A DNA stretch of 64,000 nucleotides from Alistipes senegalensis (GTDB lineage: Bacteria; Bacteroidota; Bacteroidia; Bacteroidales; Rikenellaceae), in contig JAMPGH010000001.1 of the NCBI GenBank assembly GCA_023664045.1, positions 1,754,626-1,818,625 on the forward strand, read 5' to 3'. Below are positions 16,845 through 24,472 of the stretch, in pieces (the first letter of the stretch is position 1; every line of letters starts with the position of its first letter). Under the pieces are notes generated by a model that did not search any database, was not told the DNA's origin, and saw only the letters and a list, made by a program, of their open reading frames with translations. A program made the position numbers and the translations under genes.

Positions 16845-18767
16845 CTAAAAGTGCAGGTCTATGCCGCCCAGCACCGTGGCTTTGGGCATCGGGTAACCCG
16901 CATTGATTTCGTAGCGCTGCGCCAGCAGGTTCTCGCCCCGCACGAAGAGATCGAGCAGTTTCGAGACCCGGAAGCTGCCGCGCAGATTCCACAGCACGAA
17001 GTTCTCCTGCTTTTCGGTGCCGCTGCCGTTCACCTTCACCTCGGTGTAGAGTCCCTCGACGTATTGCACGCCGGTCGAGACGTTCCAGCGGCCTTGAGCG
17101 AATGCGGCTCCGGCGTAGAGCTTATGCTCGGGCGAAGCCAGCACGGGGTATTTCATGTGCAGGTAGCTGTAGTTGGCGTCGAGCGACCAAGCGGGCGAGA
17201 TGCGCCAGCCGATCTGCGCCTCGACGCCGGCATTTTTCACGCGTCCTGTGTTGACGTTCTTCGGGCGTCCGTCGACGGGAATGCGCAGGATGAGGTTGCG
17301 TCCGTCGATATAGAAGAGGTTGATTCCGTAAGAGACGCGGCCTCCGGCCAGACGCTGGGACCATGCGATTTCGTAGTTCCACAGCCGCTCGGGCTTCAGA
17401 TCGGGATTCTGTGGCGGGAACATGTACATCTCGCGGATGGTAGGGTAGCGGAATCCTTTCGCTGCGGAGATCTTGAGTTCGGCATCGTTTGTCGGCAGGA
17501 ACGAAAGCCCCGCCTGCGGCACCCACTGGGAGCCCGCGTGCGAATGGCGGTCGTAGCGCACGCCGGCGTCGAAGATCAGCCACGGAACGATCGTCTGCCG
17601 GAAATCGAGGTAGGCGGCGACTTCGTGCTGCACCTTGTCGGCCAGCATCGTGCGGGCGGAGCCGTCCAAAGGGCTGTTCCACGCCCGGCCGCCGAAGCGG
17701 AACCAGTCGAAGCCCAGCGTCAGACGGTTGCCCTCGAAGAGACGGGCGCTCTGGTACCACGAGATGCCGAGCATGTCGTCGTGCGAGCGGAAGCGGTAGT
17801 CCAAAGGCTGCTGGCCGGGCGAATAACCGTCGTCGATCTTGTGGTAACCCCAGTTGTAGAAGAAGCTCAGCGCCCCCGACGTGCGGTCGTAGTCGTTCTG
17901 CAGGGCAAGGGAGGTCATGCCGCGCGTGATGCGCGAATCGTTGTCGATGATCGGGTTTTCGATGCTGCCCGGATTCGAAGCGTTGAAGTGCGTGAGGCTG
18001 ACATCGGCGCCGAGGTGCCATGCGCGGGCGATCTCGTAACCCAACTTGGCGTAGCCGCCGTACTGTTCGAAGCCCATGCGGGGACGGTGGCCGTCGGTGT
18101 GGTCGTAGGAGGCCGAGAGCACCGAGGTGAAGCGGCCCGCGCGGATGCGGTTCGTAGCCTCGGTCTGCAGCGTGTTGTAGGAGCCGTAGGCCGCATGGAG
18201 GTCGGTCTTTACGCCCTCCTCGTGCATTTTGCGCGTTACGATGTTGATGACGCCGCCCATCGCGTTCGAGCCGTAGAGCACCGACGCCGGGCCGCGCAGC
18301 ACCTCCACGCGCTCGGCCAGCATCGACTGGTAGGCGTCGGCGATGGGGTGGCCCATCAGTCCCATGTACTGCGGATGTCCGTCGATGAGGACCATCAGTC
18401 CCGTGGTGGGCAGTCCTGCCTGCGGAGCGCCCCCGATACCGCGCAGCGACATCTGTCCGGCTGCCCCCGTGGAGACGCTGTAGCCCATGATGCCGCGACC
18501 TGTGGCGAAGAGCCCCGGGACCTGCTCGGTCAGCATAGGCAGCAGCGACTGCTCGTGCTGCCGCTCGATCTGCCGGCGGTCGAGCGTCGAAACGCTCATC
18601 GGCAGATGCCGGATGTCGGTGCGGTAGCGGGCGCCCGTTACGACTACGCTGTCGATCGGATGGGGCTGCTGCTCGTCGGAGAGCGCCCCGGCTCCGGCCG
18701 GCATGTCGGCACGGAGCGGAAGTGCCGGCATCAGAGCTGCGAGGGTGAAGAATAGGAGTTTGTTCAT
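16845..18767 (-). CDS. TonB-dependent outer-membrane receptor
   Basis: A 640-residue receptor with a signal peptide (MNKLLFFTLAALMPALPLRA), a plug domain (DSVVVTGARYRTD, then QMSLRGIGG, VLIDGHPQYMGLMGH and VEVLRGPASVLYGSNAMGG), and a 22-strand-type barrel ending in the aromatic residue of GGIDLHF. The clear RGPASVLYGSNAMGGVINI segment is typical of vitamin B12, heme or siderophore receptors, not SusC. Its ATG overlaps the stop of the DUF1893 gene in an ATGA arrangement, and the S-component-like gene follows after 32 bp. The start at 18767 was preferred over a longer frame because that frame overlaps the DUF1893 gene and lacks a signal peptide. The ligand is unknown. Confidence 0.88.
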   Translation of the reverse strand: MNKLLFFTLAALMPALPLRADMPAGAGALSDEQQPHPIDSVVVTGARYRTDIRHLPMSVSTLDRRQIERQHEQSLLPMLTEQVPGLFATGRGIMGYSVSTGAAGQMSLRGIGGAPQAGLPTTGLMVLIDGHPQYMGLMGHPIADAYQSMLAERVEVLRGPASVLYGSNAMGGVINIVTRKMHEEGVKTDLHAAYGSYNTLQTEATNRIRAGRFTSVLSASYDHTDGHRPRMGFEQYGGYAKLGYEIARAWHLGADVSLTHFNASNPGSIENPIIDNDSRITRGMTSLALQNDYDRTSGALSFFYNWGYHKIDDGYSPGQQPLDYRFRSHDDMLGISWYQSARLFEGNRLTLGFDWFRFGGRAWNSPLDGSARTMLADKVQHEVAAYLDFRQTIVPWLIFDAGVRYDRHSHAGSQWVPQAGLSFLPTNDAELKISAAKGFRYPTIREMYMFPPQNPDLKPERLWNYEIAWSQRLAGGRVSYGINLFYIDGRNLILRIPVDGRPKNVNTGRVKNAGVEAQIGWRISPAWSLDANYSYLHMKYPVLASPEHKLYAGAAFAQGRWNVSTGVQYVEGLYTEVKVNGSGTEKQENFVLWNLRGSFRVSKLLDLFVRGENLLAQRYEINAGYPMPKATVLGGIDLHF

Positions 18768-19210
18768 CGGGTATGAAGAAAGTTGCGTATCGGCTCCAGA
18801 CACTCCTCGGGGGTGCGGCAGTCGCTGCAGAGCGTTTCTACCGGGCACGGGCCCGTGCCTGCGCGGTTGATGATCTGCGGCACGCAGAGCGCGCATTCGA
18901 CTTTTACACCCCGTGCGGCGAAGAGTTCGAGGGCCGGCGTACTCGCCACGTCGGCGTAGACTTCCCGGACTTTGCCCAGAATCATCAGCGCGGCGGCACC
19001 CTTGCCCACGACCTTGTCGGCCACGAAAGCTCCGGCGAGCGACGCGGGTTCTTCGGTCAGCAACCGGTAGAGGTCTTTCACGCCCCGCTCGCGGAAAATC
19101 CGCGTCTGCGTGCCGTTGGCGATTACGCACGAGCATCGCTCGGCATGGAGCCGGGCGATGAGTTCCTGCCGCCGTACATCGTCGGGGAAAACCGTTTGCC
19201 GTATCGTCAT
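18764..19210 (-). CDS. DUF1893 family protein, cysteine-rich
   Basis: A 148-residue soluble protein matching the DUF1893 pattern: an N-terminal CSCVIANG strand, then DKVVGKGAAALMI, and KVECALCVPQIINRAGTGPCPVE near the end. The family is thought to have a cytidine-deaminase-like fold but has no proven reaction. Eight cysteines are present (26, 28, 106, 109, 122, 128, 131, 137), six of them in the last 45 residues as CxxC, C, CxxC and C, a layout suited to binding metal or an Fe-S cluster. It begins 11 bp after the ferredoxin-tailed reductase gene and its stop is joined ATGA-style to the TonB receptor start, so it belongs to the operon. A role in handling the imported compound or its reduction is inference. 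Confidence 0.7.
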   Translation of the reverse strand: MTIRQTVFPDDVRRQELIARLHAERCSCVIANGTQTRIFRERGVKDLYRLLTEEPASLAGAFVADKVVGKGAAALMILGKVREVYADVASTPALELFAARGVKVECALCVPQIINRAGTGPCPVETLCSDCRTPEECLEPIRNFLHTR

Positions 19211-19221
19211 CTCCGAAAACG

Positions 19222-20370
19222 CTAATATCCGAATTTGTCGGCGGCCCGGCGCATGGCTTCGACGATCTTCACGCCGAACGGGCAGCGGCTCTCGCAGGCT
19301 CCGCAAGCCACGCACTCCGAGGCGTGGTGCGGAAGGGCCCGATAGTGTTCGCGCACGGTCTCGGGAATCGCGCCGTCGTCGGAGCAGAGGTTGCGGAACT
19401 TGTTGACCGCGGCGATGTCGATTCCGGAGGTGCAGGGCGCACAATGGCCGCAGTACATGCAATGACCGTGCCACGAGAATTTTTCGAGCCCCGAAAGGGC
19501 TGTCGCATAGTCCTTTTCGGCATCCGAAGCGGTGCACCACGCCGCGGCGGCCCGCATCTCTTCGGGCGAGCGGCTGCCCACCATGACGGCCGCCGCACTG
19601 GGACGCGAAAGGGCGTAGTCGATGCACTGCACGGGTGTCAGGGCGCGGCCGAAGGGCGAACGTTCGTCGCTCAGCAGATCGCCGCCGCCGTAGACCTTCA
19701 TCACGTCGATGCCCACGCCCTCGCGTGCACACAGTTCGTAGAGGCGTTCGCGGTCGGGATCGATGTTGTGCAGGGCATGATCGTAGCTTTCGTCGGCCCA
19801 CAGCGCGTCGACATCCTCGCCTGCGGGCTGGAGGTCGTAGCAGGGGTTGATCGAGAACATCACGACGTCGACGAGACCCGTTTCGACGGCCTTGCGCGCC
19901 ACCACGGGATTGTGGCTGCTCAGCCCGATGTGGCGGATGCGCCTCTCGTCCCTGAGCCGGCGTGCGAAAGAGATGATCCCGCCGTCGAAGACGAGGCGGA
20001 AATCCTCCTCCTGATCGACGTAGTGGATCATGCCGATGTCGACATAATCCGTTCCCAGCCGGGCGAGCAGGTCCTCGAACGCCGCCTCGGATTTCCCGAC
20101 ATCGCGCGTACGCAGGTACTGGCCGTTTTCCCAGACCGAGCAGAGGTGGCCCTGTATGACGAACCGCTCGCGACGCCCGGCCAGCGCATGACCCAAAGCC
20201 GTGCGCAGCTCGGGATTCGACGAGTAGAGGTCGATGAAGTTGATGCCCAGCTCCTCGGCGCAGTCGATCTGGGTGCGCAGCTCCTCGGGCGTCATGCCCA
20301 TGAAGCCCTCGCAACCCAGCGCGATGGCGCTCACTTCGAGCCCCGTGCGGCCCAGCGTGCGATAGATCAT
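19222..20370 (-). CDS. aldo/keto-reductase-fold protein with ferredoxin tail, catalytic residues altered
   Basis: A 382-residue protein with the aldo/keto reductase barrel (YRTLGRTGLEVSAIALG at the start, RIRHIGLSSHNP in the middle) and a C-terminal cysteine-rich module. Aligned by eye with its operon partner, D47 and H116 of the catalytic tetrad remain. The tyrosine position reads N52 (DLYSSN), and the lysine position reads H75 (VIQGH in place of ATK). The first cluster motif is also unusual, CMYCGHCAPC, with two residues between each cysteine and no proline; the second, CVACGACESRCP, is classical. It may be a non-canonical redox enzyme or an electron-transfer subunit. The start at 20370 lies one base past the stop of the DUF362 gene; 20382 would add four residues and overlap it. 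Confidence 0.78.
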   Translation of the reverse strand: MIYRTLGRTGLEVSAIALGCEGFMGMTPEELRTQIDCAEELGINFIDLYSSNPELRTALGHALAGRRERFVIQGHLCSVWENGQYLRTRDVGKSEAAFEDLLARLGTDYVDIGMIHYVDQEEDFRLVFDGGIISFARRLRDERRIRHIGLSSHNPVVARKAVETGLVDVVMFSINPCYDLQPAGEDVDALWADESYDHALHNIDPDRERLYELCAREGVGIDVMKVYGGGDLLSDERSPFGRALTPVQCIDYALSRPSAAAVMVGSRSPEEMRAAAAWCTASDAEKDYATALSGLEKFSWHGHCMYCGHCAPCTSGIDIAAVNKFRNLCSDDGAIPETVREHYRALPHHASECVACGACESRCPFGVKIVEAMRRAADKFGY

Positions 20371-20371
20371 G

Positions 20372-21346
20372 CTATTTTTCATCGAGGTCGACCAATTCGT
20401 ATTCGCGGTTGCCGACGCCCAGCGCAGCGGCATGTTCGACGGTGCGGATGCCGTGGCGCGACTCCATGCGCTCGATCAGATGCACCTTGCCGGGATCCTC
20501 CGAAGCGTAGACCTGATCGACGCACGCCTGATCCAGAGCGACGGGGTCGAGCGACGCGAAGATCCCGATGTCGCCCATCTGGGGAGCGGCGGGATGCGAA
20601 TCGCAGTCGCAGTCGACCGAGAGGTTGTTCATGACGTTGATGTAGAGGATATTTTCGCCGCAGTGGTCGGCCACGGCTTTCGCCGCCTCGGCCATCGATT
20701 CGAGGAAGGCATCCTGCTCGGGCAGGTTGCGCCACAGGTCGGTTTTGGTTTTGCCGGCGGTGTGGATCCATGCCTTGCCGGCCGACGAGGCGATGCCGAT
20801 CGAGATGTTCTTCAGCGCGCCGCCGAAGCCGCCCATCGCGTGGCCTTTGAAGTGGGAGAGGACCACCGTGAAGTCGTAGTCGAGGAAATGCGAACCCACG
20901 AAGTCCTCCTTGAGGTGCGTGCCGCCCACGACCGGGAGCGCGATCTCGCCGTCGGCATCCATGATGTCCACCGGGGCGATGGATGTGAATCCGTGCTCCT
21001 CGGCAGCTTTCAGGTGGTCGGCCGTGGCGGCGCGGCCGCCCCCGTAGGCCGTATTGCACTCGACGATCGTACCGCCGATCTTGCGGACCAGATCGCCGAT
21101 CAGCGCAGGCTTGAGGTAGTGGTTGCCGCCCGGTTCGCCGGTCGAGATCTTCACGGCGACTTTGCCCTGTGCCTTGCGTCCCAATGCTTCGTAGACGGCA
21201 TCGAGCCCGGCGGGGGTGATGTCGCGGGTCATGTAGACGACCGATTTTTCGGACTGCGGAGCTGTCGCGGTCCGGGCGTTGCGCGAGCCGCAGGCTACGG
21301 CCAGAACGGCCAACAGCAGCGCGGCTGAAATACGTAGTTTTTTCAT
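20372..21346 (-). CDS. DUF362 family lipoprotein
   Basis: A 324-residue exported protein. The N-terminus is a lipoprotein signal with Cys19 (LAVLAVACGS), so it should be anchored in the cell envelope. The rest matches the DUF362 pattern: VAVKISTGEPGGNHYLKP, a TIVECNTAYGGGR segment, SHFKGHAMGGFGGALKNI and a C-terminal DIGIFASLDPVALDQA. DUF362 proteins often carry or accompany 4Fe-4S ferredoxin domains, but this one has none; two ferredoxin-tailed proteins are encoded downstream instead. It lies 13 bp after the SDR gene and one base before the degenerate aldo/keto reductase gene. No reaction is established for the family, so none is claimed. Confidence 0.8.
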   Translation of the reverse strand: MKKLRISAALLLAVLAVACGSRNARTATAPQSEKSVVYMTRDITPAGLDAVYEALGRKAQGKVAVKISTGEPGGNHYLKPALIGDLVRKIGGTIVECNTAYGGGRAATADHLKAAEEHGFTSIAPVDIMDADGEIALPVVGGTHLKEDFVGSHFLDYDFTVVLSHFKGHAMGGFGGALKNISIGIASSAGKAWIHTAGKTKTDLWRNLPEQDAFLESMAEAAKAVADHCGENILYINVMNNLSVDCDCDSHPAAPQMGDIGIFASLDPVALDQACVDQVYASEDPGKVHLIERMESRHGIRTVEHAAALGVGNREYELVDLDEK

Positions 21347-21359
21347 AGTTATGGAGTTT

Positions 21360-22196
21360 TTAGTGCGTATGTTTGAGGTGTTGCAGATCGCCGTACCAAT
21401 AGGCGGCCGTGGTGCCTCCGTCGATCAGGATGTCGCTGCCGGTGATGAAGCGTCCCTGCCGTCCCAAGAGGAAGGCGGCCAACTCGCCGATTTCGTCGGG
21501 GGTACCGGCCCGTCGTGCGGGACTGGCGGCGATCATCTCCCGATAACCTTCGGCGCGGGGTCCGTGCAACTCGTCGTTGGCCAGCGGCGTGATGACGATA
21601 CCGGGGCTGACGGAGTTGATGGTAGCCCCGCGTCGGCCCCATGCGGTGGCTTCGGCCATGACGCGCAGGACGTTGCAGCGTTTGGAATACTGGTAGGCTT
21701 TCAGCGTGTCGGAAAGGGAGGCGATGAATGGCAGTGCGAGCAACTCCTCGACCGGTGTCGTGGCGAGAGCATCGCTCTGTTCCTGCGGCAGGCTACCGAG
21801 CCGATGTCCCGACTGCGACGAAACGACGATGCCCGAACCTCCGGATGCCATGACGCGTCCGAATTCCTCCAGCAACAGTGCGGTGCCGTAGAGGTCGACG
21901 CGCAGAATCCGCTCGACCGAAGCCTGCGAAGGGGAGACTCCGGCGGCATCGACCAGATGGAAAATCGGCCCGAGCCCGCCTGCATAGGCGATCAGCTCGC
22001 CGACGGAATCCCGCGAAGCGATATCGGTCTGCCGGATACTGACCTCGAATCCGGCATTCTCGAGCGTCGAAGCGGCCGAGCGGGCATTCGCCGGATTGCA
22101 ATCGGCTATGACGACATGTCTGCCTGCGGCGATGCGTCGAACGATGGCCTGGCCGATCGATCCGGCGCCGATGAGAACGACGACTTCCTTTTGCAT
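21360..22196 (-). CDS. short-chain dehydrogenase/reductase (SDR)
   Basis: A 278-residue Rossmann-fold NAD(P)-dependent oxidoreductase and the first gene of the seven-gene operon. Visible are the cofactor loop LIGAGSIGQ near residues 9-16 (a GAGSIG form instead of the usual TGxxxGIG), VDAAG in the NNAG position, serine 126/127, and Y168-x3-K172 (YQYSK). SPGIVITPL and the C-terminal ITGSDILIDGG are typical of classical SDRs. A methionine at 22214 is possible but sits only 5 nt from the -7 element at 22219-22226, so the start at 22196 was chosen. Substrate unknown; its leading place suggests it acts on the same compound as the downstream uptake and redox proteins. Confidence 0.82.
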   Translation of the reverse strand: MQKEVVVLIGAGSIGQAIVRRIAAGRHVVIADCNPANARSAASTLENAGFEVSIRQTDIASRDSVGELIAYAGGLGPIFHLVDAAGVSPSQASVERILRVDLYGTALLLEEFGRVMASGGSGIVVSSQSGHRLGSLPQEQSDALATTPVEELLALPFIASLSDTLKAYQYSKRCNVLRVMAEATAWGRRGATINSVSPGIVITPLANDELHGPRAEGYREMIAASPARRAGTPDEIGELAAFLLGRQGRFITGSDILIDGGTTAAYWYGDLQHLKHTH

Positions 22197-22218
22197 GCGA
22201 TGAATGATTTTCATGTAG

Positions 22219-22226
22219 CAAAGATA
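22219..22226 (-). promoter_or_regulatory. -7 element TATCTTTG of the seven-gene operon
   Basis: On the minus strand TATCTTTG matches TAnnTTTG, 22 nt before the SDR start at 22196. No TTTG is found at the standard distance upstream, so promoter strength or regulation is unclear. Confidence 0.5.
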
Positions 22227-22367
22227 GGACTTTCAAGGGGAGAGACCGCAGCCGCCGGCATACAAACCGTAAAAAGGGTAACAGATTCCGGAATCCGTAT
22301 CGGTAGGGGCTTGTCCGGCTTTTTCGGAAGCGCTGCGGAAAATACCGGCTGGCCTTCGCGGACCTTG

Positions 22368-23006
22368 CTATCCGATAATCAGCTCCTCTGCGCGGAGCTT
22401 GGGAACGCAGTGCGTACCGTTCTGCCGGTAGTAGTCGCGACTTTCCGCTTCGCCGATTTCGACCAACTCGATGCGTTCGATTCCGCGGCCGATCGCGAGA
22501 ATCAGCAGCGGGTCCGACGGCAGGTCGAACGCCTGCCGGATCTTCTCTCTGTCGAATGCGTCGATGCAGATGCCGTTCAGCCCCATTTCGGTGGCACGCA
22601 GCAACATGCTCTGTGCCGAAATTCCCAGATCGATGTCGACGTAGCGATCCTCGGCGATCGTCGCACAGACGATGATGAATGCGTTGGGCTCCGTACCGGG
22701 AAGCGGCAGATGCAGCTCGGGCAAAGCACCGCCGAGCCGGATGCAGGGCAGCACCTTGTGTGCCTCGTCCGACAGCACGGGTCGGAAACGCAATACCTGC
22801 CGGTTGCGGGCCGACGGAATGCGGGTATTCACTCCGATGATGCGGCGCAGCTGATCCTCGCGGACCGTGAAACCGGCGTCGTAGCCCCGGTAGCTGCGGT
22901 TCTTCAGCAGCAGCCGTTCCAACGTCGCCTGCGCTTTGCGGCGGTCGGGCTGCGCGCTTCGGGTCCGGTACTCCTCCATCTTTTTTCCCAAATAATCGTC
23001 GGCCAT
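22368..23006 (-). CDS. nitroreductase family protein
   Basis: A 212-residue FMN-dependent oxidoreductase-like protein. The N-terminal half has RSYRGYDAGFTVREDQLRRI and the IPSARNRQVLRF segment, matching the family's R-S-x-R and xxAPSxxNxQPW elements that bind FMN. The centre carries VDIDLGISAQSMLLRATEMGL, and the C-terminus LLILAIGRGIE. The substrate cannot be predicted; members reduce nitro compounds, quinones or flavins. It has its own -7 element (23023-23030) and is separated from the SDR operon by 171 bp, so it is probably monocistronic. Confidence 0.85.
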   Translation of the reverse strand: MADDYLGKKMEEYRTRSAQPDRRKAQATLERLLLKNRSYRGYDAGFTVREDQLRRIIGVNTRIPSARNRQVLRFRPVLSDEAHKVLPCIRLGGALPELHLPLPGTEPNAFIIVCATIAEDRYVDIDLGISAQSMLLRATEMGLNGICIDAFDREKIRQAFDLPSDPLLILAIGRGIERIELVEIGEAESRDYYRQNGTHCVPKLRAEELIIG

Positions 23007-23022
23007 CGCTTCTCTTTTGTTG

Positions 23023-23030
23023 CAAAGATA
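23023..23030 (-). promoter_or_regulatory. -7 element TATCTTTG of the nitroreductase gene
   Basis: TATCTTTG on the minus strand, 17 nt from the ATG at 23006. No matching -33 TTTG at 19-22 bp. Confidence 0.5.
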
Positions 23031-23190
23031 GGGATTTTACGGGAAAACACATGCGATATTCTCTCCCGAATCCGGCCATGAAAAAACCGGAGACGGATTT
23101 TTATGTCCCCGGTTCTGCTTGCTGCAGCCCTGTAAAAAGAAAAAGTCCCGAAAGATCGACTTTCAGGACTTCTCGAAATCGCTTCGATTG

Positions 23191-23264
23191 CGGTGCGTAG
23201 GGGACTCGAACCCCTGACCCCGTGCGTGACAGGCACGTATTCTAACCAGCTGAACTAACGCACC
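23191..23264 (-). tRNA. tRNA-Asp (GTC)
   Basis: A complete cloverleaf is readable on the minus strand: acceptor GGTGCGT with ACGCACC, anticodon arm CGTGC/GCACG around CTGTCAC (anticodon GTC), and T-arm AGGGGTTCGAGTCCCCT. The discriminator base is G and the CCA is not encoded. It has its own consensus promoter (23283-23313). Confidence 0.95.
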
Positions 23265-23282
23265 GTTTGCTGATTGCGAATG

Positions 23283-23313
23283 CAAAGGTAGTACAAAATT
23301 CGTTATCTCCAAA
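23283..23313 (-). promoter_or_regulatory. promoter of tRNA-Asp
   Basis: TTTG (23313-23310), 19 bp gap, TACCTTTG (23290-23283) on the minus strand, a full match to the Bacteroidota consensus. The tRNA 5' end is 19 nt further. Confidence 0.7.
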
Positions 23314-23321
23314 CAATTTTA

Positions 23322-23855
23322 TCACTTTTTGAAGAAAGAAAATTGCACACTCCCGTAACTTCTTAATTGCCAGAACTCCGGACGAGCTGAAAAATCCATC
23401 TTCTTCGAGTGCTCGAAGACGAATATTCCCTCCGGGCGCAACAATCCTCCGCCCAGCACCAGATCGACGACCTGCCCGCTGCCCTCCAGATCGTAAGGGG
23501 CATCCGAAAAGATGATGTCGAACTGCTTGCTGCAACTCTTCAGATAGAGGAATACGTTCGCTTTGACCGGATAGAAATTCTCGATGCCCAGCTGTTCGGC
23601 CGTACGGCGGATGAAGTTGTAGTGCACCGGATTGATCTCCACCGAGGTAACGCTCCGGGCGCCCCGCGACGCGAATTCATAGCTGATCGAGCCTGTACCG
23701 GCGAAGAGGTCGAGGATGTCGCACTCCTCGAAATCCGCCAGATTGCCCAACACGTTGAAAAGGTTCTCCTTCGCGAAATCCGTCGTCGGCCGGGCCCGCA
23801 GATTGCGGGGCGGATCGATCGCCCGGCCTTTGTATCTGCCGCTTACGATGCGCAT
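23322..23855 (-). CDS. rsmD: 16S rRNA (guanine966-N2)-methyltransferase
   Basis: An S-adenosylmethionine-dependent methyltransferase for G966 of 16S rRNA. The 177-residue protein begins with MRIVSGRYKGRAI, has the RPTTDFAKENLFN motif, the SAM-binding LDLFAGTGSISYEFASRGA and the catalytic SDAPYDL in place of DPPY. It is the third gene of a minus-strand set whose reading frames overlap: its start lies 13 bp inside the DUF3822 gene. The substitution of DPPY by DAPY is common in this phylum's RsmD as far as I recall. The stop is 9 bp from the tRNA-Asp -33 box. Confidence 0.93.
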   Translation of the reverse strand: MRIVSGRYKGRAIDPPRNLRARPTTDFAKENLFNVLGNLADFEECDILDLFAGTGSISYEFASRGARSVTSVEINPVHYNFIRRTAEQLGIENFYPVKANVFLYLKSCSKQFDIIFSDAPYDLEGSGQVVDLVLGGGLLRPEGIFVFEHSKKMDFSARPEFWQLRSYGSVQFSFFKK

Positions 23856-24472
23856 ACGACCTCCCGGAATCGGTTGCCGACCAGTTTGCGCAGCATTTTG
23901 GCATTGCGGCCGGGCGTACGCAACAACATATCGCCCAGCGGGAACACCTTGCCCAGACGGTCGATGAAATAGAGGATGTCCGCATCGGTCGCAGCCGGAA
24001 TCGCCTCGGCCATGCGTAGCGACCGGTCGAATACCTTTATATATAGGATCCCGGTCCGAAGGTAGAGCCAGACCGTCGGGCGTCCGGACGTCGGACCCGA
24101 CAGCAGCGGGGTAGTGAAGCTCGCCCGGTAGCCCAGCTTTTCGCGAACCGCCTGCAACGCATCTTCGCCGACGGCCATCACCGCTACGATCTCCATGCCG
24201 GAGCCGATCGTCATGGGCAGACTGCGCACTGCCTGCTGCCGCTCCGTGCAGGGCATGCCTGCGGCGGCCAGCAACTCGGCCGGCGTCATGGTTTGGAGAA
24301 ACTCCGAGGGCACCAGCAGCGTTCGGGGCGTCAGCACCTCTACCGGCACGACCTCGTCGCCCGGAAATTCGCGCCCGAGACCCGAGACCGAAAAAGAGTG
24401 TCCATCCAACGACTGCTGAATGGACACCCGGTCTGCGGCGTGCGGAATATTATTCCCAGTTGCCCGCTTCAT
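23843..24472 (-). CDS. DUF3822 family protein
   Basis: A 209-residue protein of the Bacteroidota-specific DUF3822 family, recognised by RVSIQQSLDGHSFSV near the N-terminus, a central VWLYLRTGILYIKVFDRSLR and the position just before rsmD. The family is thought to have an actin/Hsp70-like nucleotide-binding fold without known activity. Its 5' end overlaps the preceding membrane-anchored protein gene by 23 bp, and its 3' end overlaps rsmD by 13 bp. The constant pairing with rsmD in this phylum suggests a link to ribosome maturation, but no function is claimed. Confidence 0.75.
   Translation of the reverse strand: MKRATGNNIPHAADRVSIQQSLDGHSFSVSGLGREFPGDEVVPVEVLTPRTLLVPSEFLQTMTPAELLAAAGMPCTERQQAVRSLPMTIGSGMEIVAVMAVGEDALQAVREKLGYRASFTTPLLSGPTSGRPTVWLYLRTGILYIKVFDRSLRMAEAIPAATDADILYFIDRLGKVFPLGDMLLRTPGRNAKMLRKLVGNRFREVVCAS

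Noticed and set aside
16851..18755. Open frame of 634 codons on the plus strand opposite the TonB receptor gene
   Set aside because: Shadow frame; the minus strand encodes a complete receptor with signal peptide, plug and barrel.
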